From Jacaranda mimosifolia (lineage: Eukaryota > Streptophyta > Magnoliopsida > Lamiales > Bignoniaceae), in contig CM032128.1 of NCBI GenBank assembly GCA_018894105.1, positions 15,543,001-15,607,000 of the forward strand: a stretch of DNA of 64,000 bases, read 5' to 3'. Each line of letters opens with the position of its first letter. Within the stretch, counting starts at the first letter, position 1. A program made the position numbers and the translations under genes. This document shows, piece by piece, positions 11,284 through 24,600 of this stretch. The notes beneath the pieces are model-generated. The model saw nothing but the letters and a program-made list of their open reading frames with translations. It did no database searches and was not told where the DNA came from.

Positions 11284-13599
11284 TAGATTGGATATATTTG
11301 ATTTTTTTTTTATGTGGATTTATCTAAAATTATTTATTATCGAAGAAATTTCAACTTTAAACAAAGCTTTTAATAAATTCTTTTTTATAAGCCGTACACA
11401 TATAGTGATTCACAGTTTTAGGAGCTTTTATTATATAAATACTAATTACTATAATCATTTATAGAAAATGAATGAAGGTAATTAGAACTTTTTTAGAGTC
11501 ATGTACCCATATTTTTAACTTAGTGTAATGTAACCATTTTTTAATCATTAATACTAAGATGATTTAATTTATACCACAGAACCATCATAAATTAAAAAAC
11601 CATGGTTCTATGTAAAATCATTGATTATAAACTCTATATATAGTTCAATACAAATATGCCCATCATAAAATTCTAAAATCACCCCCACATTATAATATGG
11701 TTTTGTATGATTTTTACAGATGATTTTTTAAATAAATAAATAAATTTAATACTTATTAAATGGTATTTATTCTTAAAAAAATCATAACTATGACTTAAAA
11801 TTAATTCACTCTCAAAAAATCTATCAAAAAGAATTGAATTGAAAACTATTTTATATTTTCAAACTTCACCATACAATGAAAGAATTTAAAAATTCAACAC
11901 AAGATCCTACAAAGAAAATTTGGTGCTAATTTTATTTTTATTTTTTTGTTTCTTCAAGGTATAACTATAATTTAATTATTTTTTTAATGTTAATAATCTT
12001 TTGATCTTTAAAATAAAAAATAATTAATATATAATATCAATATATATATATATATAAATTAACTTAAATTAAATATATATATATGTATAATATCAATATA
12101 TATACATAAATATATATATGTATATATATTTACTTATTTATTTATTGTTAATTAATAAATTTTAATTAAATTAACTTAAATTAATTTTTTTTACTTATTT
12201 TATTTATTTAAAATCATTAAACTATTTTGTTCAAAATAATTAAAAATATTTATTTATTTAAAATTATTAAAATTATATTGTTAGGATAAAATTTTAGAAT
12301 TTATTTTTATTTAAATTATTTATTTTGATTAATAAATAAATTTAATTTTTTTATTTATATACACACACATCAAGGTCTCATGGGATTCCAACTCTATATC
12401 TCCCACATTTTGACTTATTTAATTTTTATTAATTAATAAATTTAATGAAATTAGTTTAAATTAGGACTTGTTTGTTTATGAATTGGAGCATTTTGTCAAA
12501 ATATTTTAGCAATATGGTTTTTTGGAAGTGGGGTTGGAGAATGTGATGGTTGTTTGTTTGTATTTTGGGTGGTGGGTGAAAAATGAATTGAGAGAAAATT
12601 ATTTATTTATTTATTTGTGTTTTAGAAGGGAACAAGATATTATATCAATAATTTTTTTATTGGGTTGATAGGGTGAAATAGACATTTTAAAATTACTAGT
12701 GTTAGTATGATATTTTTAGATCTTATTTTTATTTTTAAATTATTTATTTTAGATAATAAATATTTTTTTATATTTAATAAATATATTTAACTTAATTTAA
12801 ATAAATTATTTTAGATATGATTATTTTTTAATATTATTGAGATGTAATTTAAAAATAAAATCACATTTAATTAAGAGATGGATTTGATTTTTATTTTTAT
12901 TTTATAATTAATAAATATTTTTAATTAAATTTGATTAAATTACTTTACATATGTTGATGATTTTAAAATTTTATTTTTTTAATCCAAATTTAATTAAAAG
13001 ATTATTTAATATTTAAAAAAATTATTAATAAAATTATTTAAATTTATTCTGAGTAATTTAAATAATATTAACGTTAAACCCCCATGTTAAAGTTACAAAT
13101 AAGTCCAATGGTATTTTTGTCTTAAAGATAATCAAATCAACTTTTGAAGGATATTTTTGAATTTTAATAAAAAATTTCAACCGACGTTTACAAATTTGTT
13201 AAGGATGCTAACAGTTCTTCAAATATTTAATTAAATATATAGGGATAAAAAATAATTTTATTAAACTTATAACTATATTACTAAGTTTATATTATTATGT
13301 CATGAGTATTTCAAAATAATTTCAAAATTTCCAACTATATTTAAGTTATACAAGTTGATCAATTTTAAAACAATTTGCGTTAATTAAGTATAGAAAATTT
13401 TCAATAAATGCATGTTCAAATTGTCCATATCAATATATTATTAGTACATAATATTTTAATTTTTAAAATGAAATTAATTACACGTAAAGACTAAAGTTTT
13501 TAGAATTTATAAACAAATTTTCTAAAATATTTTTGTTCAAAAACAATGTCCTAATAAATAATAACAAAAAATAGAATTAGATTTTTAACCTCCATAATA

Positions 13600-14450
13600 A
13601 TACATCATAATTCATCTTATAATATAAGATAAAATAAATTATTTTTGTACATACTATTTATACACAAAATGGAGAGAGGAGCAAAAATTTGGAGGGAATA
13701 AAAAAATAATAAGGGAATTCATTTTTGGAGGGAAACTTATTTTTTGAAGGAAATATAATATGTAGACCAACTAACTCTTAAGAACAATTTGTTCAGGTCT
13801 ATGAAAGTTAATAATCATTATATTTAATAATATACTTTAAGTTAATACTTTTTTTACACTATATTAAACCACGGAAGTTATCTTCATTTTTGCAATTTAT
13901 ATCGTAAAACATACACACAATTAACATATAGATATCTATAAGTTATAAAAATCTTTAATTGGTCAATACAATGATTAAAATACGCAATGTAAAATTAACA
14001 GGCCTAACTTCAAGGACCGTTTTCTTTTCATTAAGTATTATGGTAAACTAGATTTCTTTATTTTCTTTTGTTATTTAGGTATGTAACCTTTAACTATTTA
14101 TTTTAAGGAGTTTTTAGAATTTTTCTAAATAAATATTGTAATAAATTATAATAAAAAATTAAATTGTTGAGCACCAAAATTTATAAGTCCAAATTATATG
14201 TTATTTAACTATTTTAACTATAATAGAAAATCATTTAATAATTTAAAAAATTATATGTCAATTCATCATATAATCTAAGATAAAAGAAATTAATTTTGCT
14301 ATAGATTATTTATACAAAAAAAATGGAGGAGCTAAAATTTAGAGGAATCGAAAAAATGAAGAGAATTCATTATTGTTAGAGGGAATCAATTTTTTGGAAG
14401 AAATCAAGTTAAATTATTATGTCAAACTAATAATAAAAACAATTGTTAAT
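13600..14450. repeat. Dispersed direct repeat (~190 bp, two copies)
   Basis: About 13600-13800 and 14260-14450 share the same order of motifs: ATTCATC(T/A)TATAAT, ACACAAAATGGAG-like and GGAGGGAA tracts. A third GGAGGGAATGAATTTTGGAGGG block lies at about 16812. The repeats are degenerate and non-coding. Confidence 0.65.
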
Positions 14451-15106
14451 ATTTTTTATGGGCCAAATTTTGGAGGGAATACAAAGTTGGAGGGAAACAA
14501 AATTGCATTGTCATAGAAATTCATTAAATAAATTTATACATATGTATAAAATAAGAATATATGAAATAATGATAAATTTATATATGTATAAAATGAGAAA
14601 TATATGATGAATCTTCTTTAAATTTTATTGAAATTTATATATATATGTATATATATACTATATATGCATATAAGTATGAATAAAAAATTATATTATATAT
14701 ATGTTTTTATAAATATTAAATATTATTTAATTTGGAATGAATAAATAAAAAAATAGATAAAATAAAAGTAATTTAAATTTTATTGATAAATTTATATATA
14801 TGTATATTATATATATGTGAATAAGTATAAATAGAAAAAATAAGTATACATGTATGAATAATTAGAAAGAAAAAAGATAAAAATAAAAATTATTTAAAAT
14901 TTTATAGATAAATTATATATATATGTATAAAATGAGAATATATGAAATAATGAGAAACAATGATAAATTTATACATATATGTATAAAATGAGAAATATAT
15001 GAAATAATGGAAGAAGAGAGAAATGAGAATAAAAAGAAAAGAAAAGAATGAAGAAAAAAGAAAAGAAACGAGAAATATATGAAGTGCTGGAGGGGAAGGG
15101 TAGGGA

Positions 15107-15146
15107 TTCTTCTTCTTCTTCTTCTTCTTCTTCTTATTATTATTAT
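15107..15146. repeat. (TTC)n(TTA)n microsatellite
   Basis: Nine TTC units pass directly into TTA/ATT units. Confidence 0.95.
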
Positions 15147-15190
15147 ATTTGAATTCTTTATTTATATTAATTGAATAATTGAATTATTTT

Positions 15191-16067
15191 AGAATATTTT
15201 TTATTTTAATTTTATTATGTAATCTACAAGTATATAGTTAGGATGATAGACTCAAAATTTTATTGTTTAAGTTTTATTTTGTTATATAAATAAAAAATAT
15301 ATATATTTAATAGAATTATTTTAGATGTATTTATCATTTTAATGTTATTATGTAATTTTGAATTATATAGATAATAAGATAGACTTAAATTTTTATTGTT
15401 TAATTTTTATTTCATTTTTAACTTAACAAATAAAGTCAACAAAATTTATTTAAATGATTAGATATTTTACTATTTTAACATTATTAAATATTTTAACTTA
15501 ATATTATTAAAATTATATGGCCTAAAGTTATAAGTTAGATTTTAAAAAAAATTTAGATGATAAATTCGTATGAAATAAAATTGAATAAATTTGAAGGATA
15601 TTTGATATTTTAAATTCTAATGTTTAGAATATTTTTGATTTTAATATTATTATGTAATTTATAATTATATAGTTAGGATGACAGACTTAAAAGTTTATTG
15701 TTTAAGTTTTTTTTGTCATATTTGAATTAATAAATAGAATATATTTATATTTAACAGAATTATTTTAGATGTATTTATCATTTTAATATTCTTATGTAAT
15801 TTTGAATTATATAGATAATAGGATAGATTTAAATTTTTATTGTTTAATTTTTATTTCATTTTTAACTTAATAAATAAAGTCAACAAAATTTATTTAAATT
15901 TTTAGATATTTTACTATTTTAACATTATTAGATATTTTAACTTAATATTATTAAAATTATATGGCCTATAGTGATAAATTAGATTTTTAAAAAAAATTAG
16001 ATGGTAAATTCGTAGAAAATAAAATTTTATAAATTTGAAGGATATTTGATATTTTAAATTCTAATGT
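15191..16067. repeat. Tandem duplication, period about 435-444 bp
   Basis: Copy 1 begins AGAATATTTTTTATTTTAAT at 15191 and copy 2 begins AGAATATTTTTGATTTTAAT at 15626. Both end in GATATTTTAAATTCTAATGT. The copies match over nearly their whole length with scattered substitutions and small indels. They are AT-rich with no ORF. Confidence 0.9.
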
Positions 16068-16304
16068 GCAAGTTTTAAATTTTTTTTAGGACTCAATTCA
16101 TTTAATTTGATAATTTAGCAAGTGGAATACATGTGTATGTGTGTTTATATATGTGAATATATATATATAAATATATATAAGTATATAAATATTTTTCAAG
16201 ATTTATCTTCTTTTTTTTATCTTTTTACTTTTTTTCAATATTTATGTACCTATTTTTAATTTTTTGTGCAAATATCTTTTTTTTTTTTTTTATATAGTAA
16301 AATA

Positions 16305-16503
16305 CATGGCAAGAAGGGGTTGCCACACCACATGCCACGTAGGAGAGAGGATGTGATGGGCGCCATGTGGATCGGGTCTGCTGCAAATGAATTCGGGCTA
16401 GATTTATCCTTAGATTGCCAAAATTCAAAAGTTAGTGTACCAAAAATATAAAGTCAAAATTTGCCAGTAGGGTATAGTTACGGGACCAATTTTGCATTTT
16501 TCC
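16305..16503. mobile_element. Isolated MULE terminus
   Basis: A relatively GC-rich ~200 bp in an AT desert ends at 16503 so that its reverse complement begins GGAAAAATGCAAAATTGG and continues TCCCGTAACTATACC. This is the same kind of terminus as the intact MULE at 54763 (GGAAAAATTGCAAAAATGGG). I cannot find the partner end, so it is probably a remnant. Confidence 0.55.
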
Positions 16504-16789
16504 TCTAAATGAAAACTCTCAATTCATTGAATAATTCACAAAAAAATTATAAAGCCCAATATTTTAAAAAATTTGGCCCAACTAATGGATTATTCACTTC
16601 AAATTTCTTCAAGCTCAATCTTTAAAATAAAACTCAGTCCAATAATAGTTCACTAAAAAATTGGTTAAGCCCAATTAATAAATTCTTTACGTTATTGTGA
16701 AGTTCATTTCTTGAACAAAAGCCCAACCCACAAGTATTAGTAAAAATTTAATTTAATATTCGTTTATAATTAGTAACGAAAATTATTGT

Positions 16790-17188
16790 TACCATATGTA
16801 TATAATTGTATTTGGAGGGAATGAATTTTGGAGGGAAGTTAATTAAAATTTAGTAACTAAAAACTTTGTTACAATATATTTTATTTGTAACAAATATTTT
16901 GTTGTTACAAAAGGTACCAAATTTTGTTACAAATATATCTTCTTATATGATGGAAAATGCTATATGTAACAAAATAACATTTTTCGTAACTAATAATTAT
17001 TTAGTTACGAACATAAAAAATTTAAGGTAACAAATTTGAGTTAAAGGTAACAAGACTTTTACTTTGTTACTAAAGAAAATGTTATTTGTAACAAAAAATC
17101 AATTTTGTTATAATAAATCTAACATATGTAACGAATTTTACCTTTGTTACCAAATTTTTTGTTATGTGAAGTGCAAATTGTTGTAGTG
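16790..17188. mobile_element. Orphan CACTA terminus with TAACAAA arrays
   Basis: The stretch ends in GTTGTAGTG at 17188; reversed this is CACTACAAC, the CACTA terminal motif. Before it lie many copies of GTAACAAA/TTTGTTAC in both orientations, typical of CACTA subterminal arrays that bind the element's own protein. The large CACTA at 52674 has the same terminus and array. No matching opposite end is seen nearby. Confidence 0.65.
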
Positions 17189-17812
17189 GAGTGGGTTCTA
17201 ATAAAAGGTTAACGCAGGCCGATGGTTCTAATATGATATCCAAAGATTGAAAAATCTGACAGTATGTAATTTTCCAATATAAACTATAGAACTTATCATA
17301 ATTCAAATTCATTCCATTTTTTAAAATAATATTAACATTAAACAAAAACTTTCGATTCTGAAGATCAACAAATTATTAACATTAACAAATGATTAACCTA
17401 TACTTATGTATTGAAGAAACAGAAAAAATAAAAATGGCAATAGATTTTCTTTAAATTATTTTGTGTTGAATTTTTTAAATCCTCTCATGATATATATGAT
17501 GAAGTTTGGAAATATAAAATAGTTTAATTCAAATTATCTTTTGATAGAATATATGAAAGTGAATTAATTTTAGGGTATAGCTATATTTTTTAAGTATAAA
17601 TACCATTAATAAGTATCAAATTTATTATTATTATTTTTTTGGTAAAGAAAATTTTCCATAAGAGTCATACAAAAATATTTTATAATTTAGGGATGATTTT
17701 CTAATTTTATGATGGGTATATTTTATATTGACCTATATATGGAGTTTATAATAATAGTTTTTAAAAAGAACAATAATTTTTCAATTTATGATTGTTTTAC
17801 GATGGAGATTAA

Positions 17813-18182
17813 GAGAGTGTTGGCTAATCTTATTTAAAAGATCTTATAAGTTCTTACACCTTATAAGATGTTAGACCTTTTTTAAAAAATAAGTTCCTAA
17901 AGTGTTTGGATAAAATAATATCTTGGATCTTATAAGATGTCAGTAATGACATTTTTGTAATTAATATGATTAAAATTAAGGTAACTTATTAAGATTTTCA
18001 AAATAAGTTAAATACTCCTTATTTTTTTAAAAAGAGTTTATAAGCTCCTAAAATCTTATTTTAGGAGGTTATAAGTTTTTTTTTTTAAAAAAAAAATTAC
18101 CAAATACCTTTTCACATCTTATAAGCTCTCAAATATCTTATAAAATATTTTGAGGAGCTTACAAGCTCGTACAAACACCCTC
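17813..18182. mobile_element. Tourist-like (PIF/Harbinger) MITE, TSD TAA
   Basis: A 370-bp element starting GAGAGTGTTGGCTAA, whose reversed right end reads GAGGGTGTTTGTACGA, flanked by TAA at 17810-17812 and 18183-18185. Internal CTTATAAG repeats are abundant. It sits in the right arm of the 11478-18275 element, and the left arm keeps the unfilled site. Its right end is about 500 bp upstream of the GT90 start codon. Confidence 0.8.
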
Positions 18183-18334
18183 TAAGTCACCTCAATATGA
18201 ATAGTACTTAAAAAGTGAGTATATGACATTAAGTTAAAATTATGGGTGCATGACCCTAGAAAAGTTCAAGTTACTAATGGGGTTAATAGTGTGATAATTA
18301 TTTTTAAATCATTATTAAAATAAGTATTTAAATC

Positions 18335-18500
18335 AGCATATATATATATATATATATATATTTGAGGGTTGTTTGAGGGCTAAAATGAATCATGCATGCA
18401 TGTGCAAGCGAAGAAAGAAATATACATAGTAGAAATTGAAATATATATATGTATATGTATGTATCTATGTGAGAATATATATATATATATATATATTGTT
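18335..18500. repeat. (TA)n tracts upstream of GT90 gene
   Basis: Two long TA runs, about 18339-18361 and 18474-18496, bracket the RY cluster. They obscure any single TATA box. Other TA microsatellites lie in intron 1 (about 19399-19421) and intron 4 of the gene. Confidence 0.9.
18391..18402. promoter_or_regulatory. CATGCATGCATG RY-motif cluster upstream of GT90 gene
   Basis: Two overlapping CATGCATG elements lie 280 bp upstream of the ATG at 18681. RY motifs are bound by B3 factors of the ABI3/FUS3/LEC2 group in seed promoters. The motif is visible; its function here is inferred and could be chance in a simple-repeat setting. Confidence 0.35.
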
Positions 18501-18680
18501 TTAAGAGCGCAGGAGTAGGAAGCGGGGAAGAGGGTGGCCAGATAAAGCATTTAACCTTGTCAATATTTTGGAGAGGTAGCTAGGGAAAAGGAGAGGTACG
18601 GTAATTCGCCAAATACACAGATTAATCAAACTGATCATACGTACCATGCATATCGTCCCAATGCTCAACAACTTGCATCG

Positions 18681-21600
18681 ATGGGGCTCTTCTCCACCAC
18701 CCGGCACAATAACCATTCTTGTTTTGTCTCTTTCGTACCTCGTCTCCTCATTCTCTTTGCTCTATGCTGCCTTCCCCTACTCCTCCTCTTCGAACTTGAT
18801 AACTTTGTCTCACAAACCAAAACTGTTGCAGGCCACAACTTGGAACCAACTCCATGGCACATTTTCCCTCCAAACCCATTCGATGAAGAAGAATCAAAAT
18901 ACTCCAAAGCTTCAACCATCATCCGATGCACTTACCTCAGTTGTGCGCGCTCCACATCTGCACCCGCCAATTATTCCAAATCGGTTCATCAATGCCCACA
19001 ATTCTTCACAAACATACGTACAGATCTGGAGCCATGGGCGCAGTCAAAGATTTCAATGGCCCATGTGATAGAGGCCCAGAAATACGCAGCTTTTCGAGTG
19101 GTGATAATTGATGGCAAATTGTACGTGGATTTTTACTATGCGTGCGTGCAGAGCCGGGCTATGTTTACAGTTTGGGGAATTTTGCAGCTTCTCAGGAGGT
19201 TTCCTGGGAAGATCCCAGACGTGGATTTCATGTTTGATTGTATGGATAGGCCCACTATCAACCGGACCGACCATTCTTCCATGCCTTTGCCTCTCTTTCG
19301 CTATTGTACGACGTCGGAGCACTTTGACATCCCCTTTCCTGATTGGTCATTTTGGGGCTGGTAAGATATATAAGTACCTTAACCATATCATTCAAGAATA
19401 TATATATATATATATATATATAATCTTTATTTATTTATTTATGAAAATTGAAATTGATTTGTAATAGCTATATATATATATATGATTGATTAATAATTGA
19501 TAATACTTAATTAATTCAATTTTCCTTTAAGACAGGCCAGAAATAAATATAGGGCCATGGGACCAAGAATTTCAAAGCATCAAAAAAGGTTCAAAAAGTC
19601 GAAATTGGGCAAGGAAGTTCCCAATAGCATACTGGAAGGGAAACCCTGACGTTGTGTCTCCTGTTCGTATGGATTTGCTTCAGTGCAATGACACTAAAAT
19701 ATGGAAAGCACAAATAATGCGTCAGGTTAGACATTTTGTGTAAATTTGTGAAAGTATAATTACTGCTTATGTATACAAATGCACACACATTGCACCAAAC
19801 TTGAATCTAATTAAAATGTTTTGAACTATAAATATATTATTCATAAATATTTATATAGGATTGGGAAGCAGAAGCAAAAGGTGGTTTTAAGGACTCCAAG
19901 TTGTCGAAGCAGTGTGATCATCGGTAAGCATTAGTTTTCCCGGTTTAAATCATCTATTCCACTCTATGTTTTATCTCATATTCTATTGCATAAATGTATG
20001 ACATTGTATTAGGTATTTTCTTATAAAAACAATTTATTGCGAACTAAATACATTTGGCATATATACATTACATTGGAATAAAAGATGAAAGACGGAATGG
20101 ACACTACAACAAATATGATCTTTAGTGACGTCAACATAGTGGCATTTCATAAGATAATGACACAAAATTAAAATAGTGATGGTCATTAAAAAATGCCACT
20201 ATAGTATATATTTGGTGGCATTTGGCTATACATGACAAATAAATTAGTGATGTTTAATTGAAAATATCGAGATACATTTATTTTAAAGACACTTAACTAG
20301 TGCCACTAATTTTTTCTAAAAAATACCACTAATATGTAATTATGGTGTCATTTGAAAAAGATGTCATAAAATATTTAGTAGTATTTTCTAGTATAATAAC
20401 ACATAAAGGTAATATAGTGTTAGTCTAAGAAAAATGCCACTATGATAAAATATTTAGTGTCACTTGATTATTGAATGACATAGAAGATAGTGATATTTGG
20501 TTAAAAATGCCAACAACAATGTATTTTGCAGACATTTAGCTAGTGCCACTAATTTTTTTTTTAGAAAATGCCAGTCATATTTATTTATGGTGCCATTTAG
20601 GAAAAAAAAGTCACAAAATATTTTAGTGGCACTAATTTAATGACATTTTGTAGTGTAGTGACACGCAAGAATAATATAGTGATAATTATTGAAAAATGCC
20701 ATTATATTACAATATTTAGTGGCATTTGATTAATAAATGACAAATAAAGATGATGACATTTGATTGAAAATGCTAACATATATGTATTTCAAGGGCATTC
20801 AACCAATGCCACTAATTTTTCTTAAAAAATTTTAGTGTTATTTAATTATGATGCCATTTGAAAAAGATGCCACAAATTATTTAGTGACACTACATAAAAG
20901 TAATATAGTGATAAAAGTAATATAGTGAAAAAGATGCTATAATGCTTAATCAGTATATTGACGATATTTTATAGTATAGTGATATATTAAAGTAATATAG
21001 TGATAGTAGTAAAAAAAATAATCACCATAATATAATACTTAGTGTCCAGATTAATAAATATTGTAAAAATATAGTGGCATTTTATTGAAACAACCAACAT
21101 AATTATATGTTAAATGCTTTTACCTAGTATCAATACCTTCTTTTGAAAATAAAAATAAAAATGGTCACTCATAATTTAATCATGATGCAATATAAAAAAA
21201 ATATTGCAAAGTAGATAAATAATATATTGGTATATCAATAACTATAAAATTTATATATGTATATATATGTGTGTGTGTCTTATCATTAACGTATTGATGC
21301 GCTATTTGATTTATATTAAGGTATTGACTAAATTAACCATATACTTAAAAAGTATAATAAATTTAAATTTTTGTCAATTTTTTCTCTCCTTGCGTATATC
21401 ATATGTTTTGTCTCTCTTTATTTTTTGGATATTTTATATCTCTGAACTAAGTAATCTCTCACACTTTTTTAAATGTATTATTTCATATAATAAATTTGAA
21501 CGCATTCATATATTTAAATGCTTGAGTAAATGTACTTCCAAACTATACAAATAAATTAATATCTTTTATATTGAACATTGATGGATAGCTTGATGGGTAA

Positions 21601-24600
21601 ACTCATATTCTTGCAAACAAATGGTTGCGGGCTCAAATTTTATAAAGATCAACGGATTCATGTTGGAGTCTCACAATTAGGGAGTGGGGTAGGTTAACAT
21701 ATATAGGAGTTGGGGTATGTTACATATATATCTAAAAAAAAATCTTTTGTGATATTTAGTATGCCATTAATATATTATTTTGTGGCATGTTAATATGTCA
21801 TTAAAAAAAACTTTCATGGCATTTTAACATGTCATTTATTGCATTTTTTATGGTATATTATAATGTCATTTAAGAGATTTTTTGTGGTATTTTAATACGT
21901 CACTACATGCAATTTTTGTGGCATGTTAGCCCTGTATTTAATGTACTTTTTGTGACACTCTACCATGTCATTTAATTCATTTCTTCTTGCATTTCATTAA
22001 TGCTACAAAAAAATAAAATAGTGCCATTCATACCTTTAGCTACATCCACCTAAATGGCACTTCTTCAAAATGCCATTATATGTAAAAATGTCACTATAAT
22101 TCTATTTAAATGGCATTTTTTAATGTCACTGATATACAATTTTCTTGTAGTGGGAATAGAGGATCCAAGTTCTAGTTTTCCAACATAATATGCTACATTA
22201 GCTGATCGTATATTGGCATATTGGATGCATACGTTAAATTTTAGGATGAATTGCATTTTACCTCATTGTAAAAATCGAAATGGGCAAAATACCCCTATCA
22301 AATAATAATAGGCATTGCACTCCCTGTGCTTCTAAAAATATAGCTCGTTGCCTTCTTGCAGCCATTTGCATATAGTTTTTTTATTGTGAGTACAAAAATA
22401 CTCTCATATTATCTTTTTACTTCTTTTACGTACTATGGTCCAAGCAATGCAATTTAAACAAATAAAATTAGAGAAAATAACTTAATATATAATATTTTAA
22501 AAGAATTTGATATATGTAAAAGTTTAAATAAAATATTATTTTGATATTTAATTTTTAGTCTAGTTCTAAAATCATACCAAATATAAAATTATTAATTATA
22601 TGTATTTTTATTTATATTCTTAATTTTCAAATTTTACATATATATATACTGTCCATTATTTTAATTACTAAACCAAAATTTATGTCTTAGTTACCAAATC
22701 AAAAATTAGTAAATAAAAATGCAAATATAATTTATTCTTTATGTTTCAATTATTCATTGTATTTATATTTAATTGTTAGTTTTATAAGTAAATAGTATTA
22801 CATTATTTATTGTTTCAATATTCAATTGTCAGTCTTATAAATTATTTAGTAATATATATGATAAATGATTTAATATATTGGTTTTTGAAAGAATTTGGTA
22901 CAAACGAAAATTTACTTAATTTTTTTTTGGTACAATTGTTAGTCTTACAAAAAATTTTATTTTTTTATTTTTGGATTTTGATTTTAATAAGATCACACTA
23001 AATATAGAATTGTTAATTAAATATATATATTACTGTTACATTCTTAATTTTTAATTTTATATAGATATATTTAAGTTTATTATTTAATTATTTAATTATT
23101 GTACTATTTTTCATATTTTACTTATCAAGTTAAAAATTAATAAATAAAAAACTATAAATGTGATATTATTCTTTAAAATATTTAATTAAAACATGCAAAT
23201 ATGATTTTTATTCTTTAATTTTAATTATTTATTATTTTAATATATTAAACTTAGTAGCTAAACTTAACAAAAAAAAAAAATCAAAATTAATTCAACTAAT
23301 AAACCTAAGCTAATAAAATTTTTTAACTATTCAATATTTAATTAGTTATTTTAATTCACTAAAATAAGAGAAAGTAAGAGAAATAAGAAAATATGTACAT
23401 GAAATTAAAACTAAGAATTAAATGATAAAATATATAAAATTAATAATTTGATATTTTGTATAATTTTAACAAATATATGAGAGAAGAAAAGGATAAAAAT
23501 AAGAAACATAATTTGTACAACTTTTAGATAACCAAACACAAGGGTAAAATGGACCATAGACATGTCAAAATACATCACTAGTTGCAAAATGCGCGAGTTA
23601 CACTCTCGAATGGAGGGAGTCAGGGTCCTACTTTCTTTTTTTCACATGTAGGTTTAATGCCTTTTTTTTTTTTTTTATCATATCATATAGGGGTTCTTTT
23701 GCCCATTTCAATTTCAATTTTCACAGGGGTGCAAATTGTAATTAGCCCTTAAGTTTTTATAATAAAAATAAATAATATATTCAATTATTTTTTCATATAA
23801 CACTGTAATTTTTTTTAATATTTTCAATATGTTTATTTAAAATTTTAGAATAAATAAAAGGAAAAAATATTAAAAATACCCTTATCACTATTTTTTTGAA
23901 ATAAAAATTAATTTTATTAACTTATAAAATAACGCACCACTAATATTCTCACACTTATATTGTGCTATGCTAGCTGATTGTACATTAGCATATTCGATGC
24001 ATGTATTAAATTTTTATAATTAAAAAATAAATAAATATTCAATTTCTTTTATATATTACTATAATTTTTTTAATATTTTAATGTATTTATTAAAAAAAAT
24101 AAAAAAAATAAAAGGAAAAAAATTTAAAAAGAAAAACACCCTTATCACTATTTTTTCTAAAAGTGGAAATTTATTTAATTTATAAAATAACCCACACTAA
24201 AATTCTGACGCTTAATTATGCGCAGATACAAGATATATGCTGAAGGATACGCTTGGTCCGTGAGCTTGAAATATATTCTGTCATGTGGGTGTTGTCCCTT
24301 ATTAATATCTCCACAGTATGAAGATTTCTTTAGCCGTGGTCTGATTCCAAGGAAGAATTTCTTGCCCATTCCTTCATTTGATATGTGCCCAGCTATCAAA
24401 TTTGCAGTTGATTGGGGCAACTCGCATCCATCTCAGGTTTGTTTCTATCACTTCTTCATTCTTCTATACCCCCATTCACTAGCAAGAAAAATAAAATAAA
24501 TAAATAAAAATAATAAAATTAGTGACCAAGAAACAAATGATAATATTAAAATTGTAATTAATAACATATATCAAGTGATAAAAAATTTTATTTAGTTGCT

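Larger units (their letters stand above)
11478..18275. mobile_element. Large AT-rich element with ~480-bp inverted ends
   Basis: The left arm (about 11478-11960) and the reverse complement of the right arm (about 17395-18275) are co-linear over some 480 bp. Shared blocks include GAACTTTT(T/C)TAG, CCCATCATAAAATT, TGGTATTTAT and TTTCTTCAA. The right arm is split by the Tourist-like MITE at 17813-18182. Between the arms lie about 5.4 kb of very AT-rich DNA with local duplications, an isolated MULE terminus and an isolated CACTA terminus, and no ORF resembling a transposase. Long inverted ends suggest a MULE or foldback element; the exact ends and target duplication are not resolved. Confidence 0.7.

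Noticed and set aside
15107..15146. CRISPR-like or regulatory repeat
   Set aside because: It is a plain TTC/TTA microsatellite; no spacer structure exists and the genome is eukaryotic.
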